From Capitella teleta (Eukaryota > Annelida > Polychaeta > Capitellidae): a stretch of DNA of 64,000 nucleotides. Of the stretch, positions 23,801 to 35,000 are shown in pieces; the first letter of the stretch is position 1; each line of letters begins with the position of its first letter. The stretch is from assembly GCA_000328365.1 (NCBI GenBank), contig KB295236.1:257931-321930 (forward strand), read 5' to 3'. The translations under genes were made by a program, and so were the position numbers. The notes beneath the pieces were generated by a model, which was not told the DNA's origin, ran no database searches, and saw only the letters and a program-made list of their open reading frames with translations.

Positions 23801-24187
23801 TTAACGAAAGTCCAATCAATGTTTTGTCATTGATCATTCAATGGTCACGACTGCCAAGTGGAACGATTTATCGCACCAAGCATCAGTCTGTCACTCTATT
23901 GCCAACTTGCTGGGACGGATCCATCTATCTAGAAATTCGGTCCATTGCTGGCTGGTTTCACCGAATCACTCGGTGATTCATCACTGTTCGCCGATTATCG
24001 CCACTTCACTTGACCTGTTCAGGCTGATGACCTGGAGTTTGTGCTGTGGCAACTGTCACCATATTATCGCTCAATTTATACTAAGAGCCAATCACTCATT
24101 CCAGGAAAGGGTGGGGTAATTAAAACTCACAGTTTTTCCTGAGCCTTCAACATAGGATTTGAAGGTGGCTTTATTAGCTTTTGGCAT
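20829..24187 (-). CDS. Myotubularin-related pseudophosphatase, MTMR10/11/12 clade
   Basis: Thirteen coding exons on the minus strand: 24187-24131, 23500-23321, 23269-23194, 23131-23052, 22992-22936, 22874-22787, 22738-22618, 22558-22471, 22408-22320, 22260-22130, 22075-21926, 21872-21703, 21652-20829; about 700 aa. The N-terminus MPKANKATFKSYVEG and LLPGELVITVASQ...SNFKISF give the PH-GRAM domain. NGHWDWEAEM, TWSYSHSNGAALVRMP and LVQLLLDPHTRTIQGFQSLV give the myotubularin phosphatase fold, followed by FPSAFQFSEMYL and VWDWSKQFSSEDI. The CxxGWDRT loop is absent: that position reads VVIKEKDSRDL, so it should be catalytically dead and likely acts as an adaptor for active MTM/MTMR2 phosphoinositide phosphatases (family knowledge). 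In the last exon, near 21300, the frame shifts by one base: the first frame stops at 21293 while the homologous continuation (VKDYSLKLSGLSIYNAAIKP) is in another frame. No normal-size intron fits, so a sequencing indel is likeliest. Confidence 0.9.
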
Positions 24188-24699
24188 CGTAATAAATCAA
24201 TTCTTCTTCACAAACATCATTTGGCCTTTGGGAGGAGGCTTTAATTGGGATTCTAAAAGAGTGTCGGGAAAGAAAAATGGAACGAAGAAAAATGCGCCAT
24301 TTTGTATGCATGTTTTTTCGGGATTTCGTTAGAAGAATGTTTCGAACCGCTCTGCTCTTCAACCCGTTGTGCCAACGAAGAAATATCTGTACTTTAGTCT
24401 TCAGCCACATCCATAAAGGGCAAACTATTGTTGAAACGCAGCACCAGTCTTCAGATGGAGAGATGGGAATACAATAGTACTTATACGCCTTTGTGAATTA
24501 TTACATGGAGAGTCTCCGAAGAATTTTGGAGGAAGAACCATGCCATGTGTCAAGAAGTGGCTAATTTAGTCAGATGATCCAGTCTATTATTTTTGTTCAT
24601 GATAATTTCCTTTGTATTTTCCTGTTTGAGCTGTCTTTTGCTTAATATTTATTGTGCAGATCATGACTCTCAGGTCTATTAAGTATATGATGCATTCCA
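24188..24699. other. 5' flank of the MTMR gene
   Basis: Immediately upstream of the MTMR start on the minus strand, so it should hold its promoter and 5' UTR. Only short ORFs; nothing else seen. Confidence 0.4.
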
Positions 24700-25945
24700 C
24701 TCACTTAGGTCTACCTACATACATACTTTAAATGAAAGCGGCCTCTGGCCCATGTCTTGCAGACTGATCATGAACATGTACCTGCACCTGACGATGGTTG
24801 TGCAATGAAATGGAATGAGATCTGAGTTGTTTTACAACACACATGGCGTCAAACAGGGTGGTGTCCTGAGTTCAATCTTGTTTTACATCTATACCAATGT
24901 TCTGCTTGGCTGTCTCGAAGCACTTGGTGTGGGTTGCCACCTAGGGCTTATTTTTTCCGGATCACTTGCATACGCTGACAACTTGACGTTGCTTGCTCCA
25001 TCGGTTGGATCTATGGATCCCATGCTCAGACTCTGCGAGGCTTTCTCAGCTGAATATGTCGTTAGATTTAATAGTACAAAGAGCCTCAGTATGGCCTTCA
25101 ACCTTCGAGGGGCAGAACCACCAATCTTTCAGTTAGCTGAGGACAACATTTCATTCAAAACGTCAGCGGTGCTCTTGGGCATACATATCGGGTACACTTA
25201 TCATCACAAGCATATCAATAGAATAAAATAAGACCTCCATATAGCCACGAAAAAATACTCTTCCCCCCCCCCCCCCCAGTAGTTACTTCACGACGCGTAC
25301 CCGACTATTCCGAACATATTGCTCTTCATTTTATGGGTCGCCATTGCTTCACTTTGATTACATCAAGCCCTTAGCCGTCTGTTGGCGCAAGTGCATTCAA
25401 AGCCTACTGCGTCTCCATCTGCGCACTCACTGTGCCCTCATCCCGTTCATCATTGCCAGGCCCTGCATTGAAGTGGAACTAATTGAAAGGTTTACAAAGT
25501 TTTGGCAGACATGCAGAATTAGCGATAATCCAATAGTAAAGAAGAGTGCGTGCTTAAATGAGCGAAGCACATCCGCGACGACACAAAACCTCCGTCTCCT
25601 GATGACCAAAATCAATATTTATTTCGAGATGCTTACAGATATGGCCCTCCGCGAAAACATTGTATCAGGGTTCAATGCGCGATGTGTTGGACCACACTTT
25701 GCTCAACATGTGAGTGAGGTTTTGGTGTCAACAACCAATACCATTATTGAACTGTGGAGACTGAGATCAGGTGAACTAGAATGTGTTTTGGATTCGGAAG
25801 AATGCAACAAAATTATGACTCACATTTGTACCGTGCCAATAGTAGAGGTGCAGGCCTAGTGCTGTGTTTTCTCTTTTTTTTCTTGTAATTTTTTCATTGT
25901 TATTTGTATTCTGTTGTAGCTACACGACTGTTGTCTGTGAATAAA
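24700..25945 (+). mobile_element. LINE (non-LTR retrotransposon) fragment, reverse transcriptase to 3' end
   Basis: Residues NTHGVKQGGVLSSILFYIYT and SLAYADNLTLLAPSV are the RT palm motifs of a CR1/Jockey-like LINE; YADD has become YADN. Further on, KPLAVCWRKCIQSLLRLHLRTHC and EVELIERFTKFWQ match the C-terminal segment of such ORFs. The copy is 5'-truncated. Within the fragment a codon expected to be Trp (QWNG/RWNG) reads TGA near 24805, and the frame changes around a C run at 25264-25279. It ends with AATAAATGATA and a T run. Non-functional. Confidence 0.85.
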
Positions 25946-26791
25946 TGATATTTTTTTTTCTTGTCTTTCAGAAAAGCCCTGCCCTGAGAAAATACTACTG
26001 TGCAGTTAATTAATTAATTATTACATTTTATTGTTCCTGTCTGGCCCCTTGCCATGTGGCTTTATCCTGATCCAGCCCACCACCCAATATGAAATGCCGA
26101 CGCCTGGTTTACTGGGATAATGCAAGCCTGGAATATAGTTGGCTGAGCCACCTGTTGACACATGTTGGTTTGAAAAAAAAAAACAAAAACAAAAAACACA
26201 CACACAGCCGTAATAGAATCTTTATTAATCAAGAATGTATTCACCATTTCTATTTCTTGAATTCATAAATGATAATGATAAAAAACAATTCTTACGCATG
26301 TAATATGTATGGACCCACCTTTGATGACTGTTTTTTGAGGAAAAAATTTCTCGTCATTGCAATCGACAACACTAATTCTAATTCTAATTCTCAATCGTCA
26401 AGACAATTGCAAACATACTGGGTTTTCCCAAATACTAGTATGTATTTCTTTGAAGTTTCCCAACTGCCTTTGCCTCAACTTCTGGATTTTCTCTTCTGAT
26501 GCATCAGAAGCTGTGTGATATCAACACTGCGGCTATGAGCCCCCATAATTATGTCTCCGTTTTAGGTTTAGGCACACTGATTAATCAAAATTATCCAGTT
26601 ATTCCAACTGACTTTTCTTAATCAGTCTATTCGTTTTCACGCGAGCAATTGCTCTCCGCTCGCCATTGCTCGAGCAAAATTGATTCACGCGAGCGAAAAG
26701 TGGCTCGGCTAAGATATTCTCTTGTTTACGTTTGCGAGAGGTCGCATGTTGAGTCTCCTCCGAGTGTTGCGGAAGATTGCCGAAGTCCTTA
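25946..26791. other. Intergenic, no gene seen
   Basis: Contains short A-rich and (TTAA)-like runs; no convincing ORF, RNA gene or repeat copy shared with other parts of the window. Confidence 0.5.
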
Positions 26792-27494
26792 TTAAAGGGA
26801 GGGAGAACTGGTTAAAAATTGACTTTGAGTCGTTATTTGATGCACCATAAATGGATCCTATGCCTGGCCCACACAAGGAATATCATCGCTAACGATTTTG
26901 CGGCGATATATTGCTAACTAGACGTGACGTCAGCAGCTGTGATGAAACACCGAGTTCCCCATCTGTTACAATGGGCCTCGTCATATCAGCGTGTCCCGCG
27001 ACTAAACCCTTGGATATTTTTTTATTTTCTTTTCGGAAATAGATAGAATAATCGCCAGTCAGGCGCGGAAAAAAAATATTTTTCGCTATTTTTCTTATTT
27101 TAACAAGCGATTTTTTAGGACACCTACCATGTTTCTCATCCTGAAACAGTAAAAAGGTCAGCCAGAGTGCACCACGCATGCGCTTTCGTTTCGTAAACAA
27201 CAAAGATGTCCTTTTATGGCAAAGATGCTCTGCTCTGATTGGCTGAAATCGATAGCTTCACGAGGGGAACGGAACCAATCAGCCATCAGCCAAACCAAGC
27301 CATCAGCTGACGTTTGCCTCCTATACTTCGCAATGGAAGCCATTCTCCCATAGGCGCAATGCTAACCCCGATATTCGGAATGCATTATTTCCTTACGCTT
27401 GCATCCAGGCATGGTGTTTTTGGCACGGAATGCTATCAATTGGTGCTATGCGTCAATAGAACATCACTTAACATTTAGTTCCCCATCCCTTTAA
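26792..27494 (-). mobile_element. TTAA-flanked MITE, Kolobok/T2-like, copy A
   Basis: Ends are TTAAAGGGAGGGAGAACT and, inverted, TTAAAGGGATGGGGAACT, with TTAA at each boundary. The TTAAAGGRRA terminus and TTAA target match the T2/Kolobok MITE type described in Xenopus; piggyBac also uses TTAA but has different tips. The 703-bp element recurs inverted at 30913-31614, about 90% alike by eye. It encodes no transposase; the 104-aa ORF inside has no recognisable domain. This copy has a short extra tandem stretch (GGTTTGGCTGATGGCTGA on the minus strand) that copy B lacks. Confidence 0.85.
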
Positions 27495-28219
27495 GAGACT
27501 TTGTTTTTCCCACGTTTGTCTTTGGAGGCAGTCGGCCTTGAATCGAGATTACCGATCGCCTTATATGGAAGCTGATGGTTTATGCATGAGAGGCCAAGTC
27601 CGATCGGCGCCCAGGGAAAATAAATTATGCGAACTCAAAGTGACATAGCAATGGTTTCAGTTTCGCTTTCGACGACGCTAAAAGTTAATGCAGCAATTAT
27701 TAGTAATTGTAAAAGAAGTTGAGGTATTGGAAGTGGCACCAAGAAGCATACTCTTTCACATCACATTACTGGTATGGCCCATACAGTGGCTCTGGAGTTA
27801 GAGAAATTGACCAATCCTAAATCTGAATCTGGTCATCAACCTGATCAGGCATATATCAACACTTCCATATCCGTAAAATCCTCACCCCCCCCAAAAAAAA
27901 TAAAAAGCAAATAAATCAGTGTCATTTGAATTTACATTTCATTCATGAGTGATTTGTGATATAATGCAAAAAAGTAGCAAACATAAAAAGGGCCTAGCTG
28001 GTAATTTGGAATAGTTACTTAATTGTGATTATTTGTGTTTGGCTGAGCAAATTGCTCGCCTATAGCATTTCAGGAGAGCTAAAAATTGCTCGCTTGGCCA
28101 TTTTAAATTGTAAAGACTGCTTAATTCGGCATGCCTTTATGCTACACATCAAAGCAGTGTTTTCAAAGCATCTCTCTACCAACAGTGCAGGTTTGTGGTG
28201 CGAAGGGATTTGAGAAAGC
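27495..28219. other. Intergenic, no gene seen
   Basis: No coding signal and no shared repeat, between a MITE and a LINE. Confidence 0.5.
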
Positions 28220-28224
28220 AAGCT

Positions 28225-30045
28225 AATTAGTGACTGAAGTCGAGTTGGCACAGTAGCAACAGTAGAGTTTGTGCGATCAAAATCGATCTAAGTGATGGCC
28301 CCCTGCTGTTGATTAATGCTTACATGCCATGTGATACACAGGTTGCTTATCACGACAACCAATTAGTGTTTGAAGAAGTCCTGAACGATGTCGCCGATTT
28401 AATTCAGATCAGCAACATCGACAGAATCGTGTTCGGTGGCGATTTCAACACTGCATTGTCTCGGCGTGCTTCAACGCACACTCGTTCTCTTAATCAGTTT
28501 GTTACTAATGAGAGTTTATCTTTTCTCAGTGCTCTTTCATGCTATGAAGTTGACTACACTCACGAGAGTGATGCGCATGGGACGAGATCAACACTGGACC
28601 ATTTCATTGTATCCAGTCAGTTGGTATGTAGCGTCAATCGCGTTCAGTGCGATCATAACGCACTCAGCTCATCTGATCATACAGCACTTTTACTATCTCT
28701 CTCTATTAGCATGCCGTCCATTAGCAATGGGCAATCAGTCCCTCGGAAAGGTCCAGTGCCTCTCTGGCCGAAGGCCACTGATGCTCACATAGCAAACTAT
28801 CGCAATTCTCTTAGCGAATCCACTGAGGTTCTCACACCACCTTACGAAGCACTTCGATGTGATTCTCCCAAATGTACTGCTCATACGGAGACCATATTGT
28901 CCTACTATAATGCGCTAATCAGTCTTTGTCTTTCTTCTGGTCGCAGGTCTATTCCGCACTCCCCATGTCCCGATGATGGTCACTTGGGGCATTACTCTGA
29001 TCATCTCCGTTTTGCTCCTAATCGTTTTCTTTGCTGTTTATCACTGACTCTCAACAGTTTGCTCGTGCATGGTCTTATTCCAGATGAAATGGCTCTATCT
29101 ACCGTTTCTCCTATTCCGAAGAACAAGCGCAAAAGTTTGAATGATTCTGATAACTACCGGGCTATTGCCTTAAGCAGTATAATCAGCCGTGATTCTGATG
29201 TCTAAATTACTTCACTTGATGCCTCTAAGGCCTTCGACAGAGTTGAATACACGGCACTGTTTTGCATTCTGATCTCAAAAAGTGTCTGTCCGATTGTGGC
29301 CAGATTTCTGCTGAACTTGTACACGCAGCAGCAGATACGGGTGCGTTGGGGTGCATCGCACACTGACAGCTTTGCCTCATCAAATGGCGTGAAGCAAGGA
29401 GGCGTACTGTCTCCGCTTCTCTTTTCACTCTATCTAGATCCTCTACTGCGACAGCTGGATTCATCTGCATTCGGATGTTAGATTGGTTTCCAGTACTGTG
29501 GCGCTCTTGCCTACGCTGATGATGTCATACTAATTGCAGGTCGTACTAACGTCAGGTTCCTTCGGTCTTTGGAAAGAAGCAATAACAGTGTTGTGCGGTG
29601 CTGCTTTCAGTTGGTTCAGAACGGCAGTCGCTCTACTGTTAGCCGCTCGTTCTCTAAGCTGTGTGACGTCACTCAGAAATCCCGTCATCATATTGTGGAA
29701 AGTGTTTGTCATCCAACTGCTCTGTTCGAAATCAGCAACGATCACGAAGAAATAGCTGGCTTAATCAGGGATCTCCTTGCTCTGAGAGCTGAATTAAAGC
29801 TGAATCAGAACCTAAATGCTCATGATATTGAATTCTCTATACAAGAGCTATGTACCGCCTGAAGCTGTGCTTCAACTCATTGATACTTTTCTTCCCTCTC
29901 ATTCATTATATTCTTTCTGTTCTTTTTGCACCCGGTCCGTTCAGATTGACCCTAGAAATTTTTTTTTTATTCTCACTGAATTATTATTATTATTATTATT
30001 ATTATTTTCACTAAAATCACATTGATGTTCAATGAAGAACGAATA

Positions 30046-30048
<3 letters not shown>
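28225..30048 (+). mobile_element. LINE, 5'-truncated, with endonuclease and RT
   Basis: Reads into an APE-type endonuclease: LLLINAYMPCDT, DRIVFGGDFNT, RSTLDHFIVS and SSDHTALLL. The RT follows: LIPDEMALSTVSPIPKNKRK, NYRAIALSS, DASKAFDRVEY, SNGVKQGGVLSPLLFSLYLD and ALAYADDVILIAG. After YADD about 200 residues expected in the family are missing, and the sequence jumps to the C-terminal segment (SNNSVVRCCFQL...LCDVTQKSRHHI). An in-frame stop after AFGC and a frame change near 29200 show it is dead. The tail ends ATTn, then AATAAACAT and (AT)n. It belongs to a different family from the LINE at 24.7 kb but the same broad clade. Confidence 0.9.

Positions 30049-30079
<31 letters not shown>
30049..30079. 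repeat. (AT)n microsatellite at the LINE 3' end
   Basis: An uninterrupted alternating AT tract of about 30 nt directly after AATAAAC. It may be the LINE tail expanded by slippage. Confidence 0.9.
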
Positions 30080-30080
<1 letters not shown>

Positions 30081-30346
30081 CTGTTATTCTCATCCTTTGA
30101 TCTGCAAATCAGTTATTGTGCGGTAATAGTCATGCCTACACAGCGTATCCTCTGTAATCACAATGTGTGTTATTCTGGTCATACTGTTAGCTGAGAGAAA
30201 ACTGCAATTTTCTTAGCTTTTTGTTTGCGAGAGTGTGGTTTTCACCAAAGTGTGTGTTGTTCAGAGCTGTATTTCAGTACATTCAGTTGTATGTATGATG
30301 TTGAATCTGATATCGTTGGATTAAAAAAAGAACGATCTATCCTGAT

Positions 30347-30697
30347 AGGGGGGAACCGAATAGCACAGTGGGTTAAACCGCTGTCTGCAATACTATGGCG
30401 ACCGTGGGGGGTCGAGGTCCCGGCTTTGAGACCCGATCAGGCCACAGGTGTTATGATTGTGAATTATGATTGTAATCCGTTATAACTGTAATTCTTCAGT
30501 GACTCTGCAGTGCTGCCCAACTGCACCCACAACCGGGCGTTGTGTACTACTGTCTATGGTGGTATGCAGGATAAAGAACCCTTGGGATTTATCGATAAGA
30601 GTAGGGTGAAACCCCGATCCCGGGCCTTCTGTTCTGGTGCTTGTATCACCCGAATGGGTTGGGTGGAGCCGTAAAACCTCATCACTCACTCACTCAC
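30347..30697 (+). mobile_element. tRNA-derived SINE, longest copy
   Basis: The head contains TAGCACAGTGGG, an exact match to the RNA polymerase III box A consensus TRGCNNAGYNGG (30361), and GGTCGAGGTCC as a degraded box B about 50 bp on. The body includes TGTCTATGGTGGTATGCAGG and ATTTATCGATAAGAGTAGGG. The tail is (CTCA)n. Truncated copies lie at 49249 and 58645. TCCTGAT on both sides may be a decayed target-site duplication. No known family name can be assigned from sequence alone. Confidence 0.85.
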
Positions 30698-30912
30698 GTT
30701 TTCCTGATTTGCTATCGGAGCAAAGCGAGATCTTTGCATATATTATGACTTGAACCCGATACGTCGTGAGGAGATACTCTTTTATCTCGATCTCGTTCAC
30801 GTCGTTCAGAGTTCTGCATGGCAGAAACTCATGGGGCCTTCTTCTCTTTCTTTGCACAAACACGTCCATTTTGGCGTTTCAAGATAGCCGACCTAATTAA
30901 GGTGCATAACTC

Positions 30913-31614
30913 TTAAAGGGATGGGGAACTAAATTTTAAGTGATGTTCTATTGACTCATAGCACCAATTGATAGCATTCCGGGCCAAAAACACCATGCCT
31001 GGATGCAAGAGTAAGAAAATAATGCATTCTGAATATCGGGGTTAGCATTGCGCCTATGGGAGAATGGCTTCCATTGCAAAGTATAGGAAGCAAACGTCAG
31101 CTGAGGGCTTGCCGTGATTGGTCCCGTTGCCCTCGTGAAGCTATCAATTTCAGCCAATCAGAGCAGAGCATCTTCGCCATAAAAGGACATCTTTGTTGTT
31201 TACGAAACGAAAGCGCATGCGTGGTGCACTCTGGCTGACCTTTTTACTGTTTCAGGATGAGAAACCATTGTAGGTGTCCTAGAAAATCGCTTGTTAAAAT
31301 AAGAAAAATAGCGAAAAATATTTTTCTTTCGCGCCTGACTGGTGGCAAAATGATTATTCTATCTATTTCCGAAAAGAAAATAAAAAAATATCCAGGGGTT
31401 TAGTTGCAGGACACGCTGATATAACGAGGCTCATTATAAAAGATGGGGGACTCGATGTTTCATGACAGCCTCTGACGTCACGCCTAATTAGCAATATATC
31501 TCCCGCAAAATCGTTAGCGATGATATTCCCTGTGTGGGCCAGGCATAGGAATCATTTTTGGTGCATCAAATAGCGACTCAAAGTCCATTTTTAACCAGTT
31601 CTCCCTCCCTTTAA
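30913..31614 (+). mobile_element. TTAA-flanked MITE, Kolobok/T2-like, copy B
   Basis: Mirror-image copy of 26792-27494 with the same tips and TTAA on both sides (CTC-TTAA...TTAA-GAG). The two copies form a large inverted repeat enclosing the LINE and SINE. No transposase coding. Confidence 0.85.
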
Positions 31615-32005
31615 GAGCACTTTTGAGTGCGCATAAAGTTATGACCAGAAATCGCGCACAAGTAGGTTATTAAAACGCACTCATCATAACTATGATCTTA
31701 GCTATGAGAATTTGTGGACTTATGAGGAAAACCGTGCATAATTCTCTTATTAAAACACACCCATGGCTCCTACAGTATTGGCAGCAAAGACATATGTTCT
31801 TGACAAGGGTTCCTTCACGACTAAGTCCCGAGCCAATGGGGCGTAACCTCAGCTCGGGCCAGCAGAAGGGTCAACGCTTTGACGCAAGGGGTCACGAGAT
31901 GACTCCACACAAGATGACTATGCTTCAAAAATGGCGAATAAATTTCAATCAAATAATATTTAGTTTGTTCATGACAAATCAACTTCCGTTTCAAACAGAC
32001 TCAAA
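31615..32005. other. 5' flank of RBM8A
   Basis: Upstream of the RBM8A start; no TATA box seen. Presumably promoter and 5' UTR. Confidence 0.4.
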
Positions 32006-35000
32006 ATGGCGGAAATCGAAATTCACGAGGATCATGATGAGGAATTTGAGGTTGACGATGAGGGAGATAGTAAGTTTATTTAACTGGATATTACACAATT
32101 TATGCAATATTACCCTCCGCTGTTTTACAATTACCTTATCTCGTTGTACAATCAGGATTTCTTGTTGGTCCACGACGCTTCGTGTTCGTTTGCTTGTATT
32201 ATCGCTCACCGGTATTTAGGTATGTGCACAAAAATTTCAAATTCATTTGATATCATTAAAAATGGCATCAAATGATAGCTTGTGATCTAAATAAGATAAC
32301 ACTGAAAGAATTATGTTGTTATCTTTTTTAGATCAAAAGTTATTTATTTTTTAGTGGCTATCAGGCATGAGATTCTTCCGTATTTTGAAGGATTTCCGTA
32401 CTTTTTGAAAAAGTGAAAGAAAAATCGTTTTGGTCGTAAATATGCTTTAAATCTAACGCAAGCTGTCCTGGTCGTTTCTTGCATTGTAGTCGAATCTAAC
32501 GCGACCTTTTCTGTCGCACGCTCTGATCACAGGGAGTCTTACCAGTGAGCGAGCAGATGTGGACAAAACTCAATGCAGTGAATGCTTTCTGTCTATATAT
32601 ATAATATCAAGGGAAGTCACTGATTCCTGTCAATCTTAGGACGCTTGCCTCGAAAGCAATCTTCTCTTCAAAAGAGGGAGCCGAAACTTCGGATCTGGCA
32701 AGATCACCAATAAATGAAACGATTGACACCAATAATCTCGTACGGCAACGCCTAATTACTAATTAATTGGCCAAAAATCCAATCAGTTGCAAAACGACTA
32801 GCAACGGGTACGATGCATCCATTTTGTCGGACCGCAGCAAATTTTCAGCGCGCAGCGAACTCACGATCGCTAAATGTCGAAATAAAATCCTTAAAACCGG
32901 AATGGAGCTGCAAAAGTGTAGAGCTCAGGATACATTCTTAATTTAACAGATTGGCTTTAGAGTGAAACATCCTGTCTGTAATTGTCTCTCGAACAATAAA
33001 AGCTATTCTGAGAGTCAAATTGAGCATGAAATAGGCTAGAAAAAGGAGTTAGAGTTGAAAGACACATTGCATTTAAGTAAGTTGACTTGACGGGAATTAG
33101 CAGACGACACACACAGCGCCCTCTGGTGTATATGTTTAGAATCATTTTATATACCTCACAACATGTTGTGTTATCTATCTAATAACTTTAGAATTTATAA
33201 CCAGTATTATGAACTATAAAATTATCTGAATACTGTTATATGCATCCAATAATTTATAGAATCGTACTGCTGGACTGATCTCTATCGAGTGAATGCTTTG
33301 ATTAATTTCAATTGCATTTCTCAGCTGGACTATTATTGATCAATCACTGAGCGGGTTGTTAAGGTGAAGGTCGAATGCTGCAGCGATCGTGCCCGTTGGT
33401 AGTCGTTTTGGAAATGGAAGCATTTTTGTGCAATTAATGACTAATTAGTCACTGCCGTGCGGAGTGTTTGGTGTCTATAGGTTCATTTATTCATAATCTT
33501 GCCAGATCCGAAGCCTCAGCTCTCTCCCGTGAGGGGAATGTAGGTTCCGAGGCTTTGTTATTGTTCTTCTGAGAAATCAGTGACTTCCCTTGATATTATT
33601 ATATACTGTCTAGAAGGCTGCATAGGCATTCCATGTATCCATCGCCCACTGGTAAGACCCCCTGTGGCTCTGATTGGTGGTTCTCGACCAATGGTAAGCT
33701 ACGATACATTTACTACTACTTTCGGAAGAGGCATTCTCAATCAATTCTAGTCGAACGAGAAGTTTCAAGTTCGCTATAGCAATGTGCGCTGTTTGCCTTT
33801 GAACGCCGTTGTCACCTGTGACGACCCAGACGTTGCGCGCAACCGCTGGTCCTGGAGTTGGCTAGAAAAGAAGATTCCTTGACCATGGACAGGACAATAT
33901 GCAACAGATGCTCTAACTGTAAATTTGTGTTCAATAAAGAATACTTCCTTTTGTAGCCTCCTGATTGAGGAACAATTCAACTATTGATCTGTTAGGCCTA
34001 TTGATTTGTAAATTTCTAAACTATCTTCATTGATAGAGCTCTCTATGAAATTACTTGAAGACCATTGAATTTCTTGCAACTTAATGCTTAAAAATCTAAA
34101 AATTTCTCCCTCCGGGGGGGTCACCCCCCCCGGATCTCCCCCTGCCCCTGCTAGACTTTCAGTACTTTTTGTCAAACCTCTGTCTCATGCCTGGGCTATA
34201 ATTTGCGACTTCTTTGAGTTTGACGCTCGTTAACATGTAAACTAAACAGTAAAGTAATCATTACTTTACTGTTTAGTTTATCCCATTACTGTAATGGGAT
34301 TTGAGATTTTGACTGACCCGTCAACAACCATATCTCAGCCATTAATTGAGATTCGAACAAAAGGTTTGCAGCGTTGGAATCAGCTTTAAATGGTCTTTAA
34401 ATTAAACTCTGTATTATGAACTGATTCCTGAACATGTTTTGCTTTGCAATTACATTGCATGCACGTTTTGAGCATTGGTCATTTCATTTTCATTTAGGTC
34501 TGGCGCCTAGTTTAATTTTAGGTACACATTGTTATAATGAATGTTGGTATTCAATGTATACTTTCAAGTTTCAGTAAGTGAGTAACTTAAGTAAGTAAAG
34601 GTTAAGTCACTGAGTCACTAAGTGAACTTTCAGTTTCACCAGGCAGGCAAAATGGAAATGAAAATCGACCATTAACAATTTGGTGATTTATGATTATCAT
34701 TATGATAATCAACACACACCCTGAAATGCACACCCCCTCAAAAATAGAAAGATATCTATTCTACTTTTATCAGTAGAAGAATATTAGAATCTTGTTTTGT
34801 TATTGGAAATGCACATAGCACACTCAATCAGTCAATGATTCTTTGTTGTTTTGCAAATGTTTAGTATGCAATTTTTCAATTACGGTGTGAGCGCTTTATG
34901 TTGTTTGTGGTCATGTGAACATATCCACAGTGAAAGAAGTTGAAAGAAAAGTTAAAATGAGTGTCATCAAAAATTCAAAATAAAAAGATGCTTGAATTGA

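Noticed and set aside
26889-27203. 104-aa ORF in MITE copy A as a transposase or THAP remnant
   Set aside because: No conserved motif, and the mirror copy does not keep the frame.
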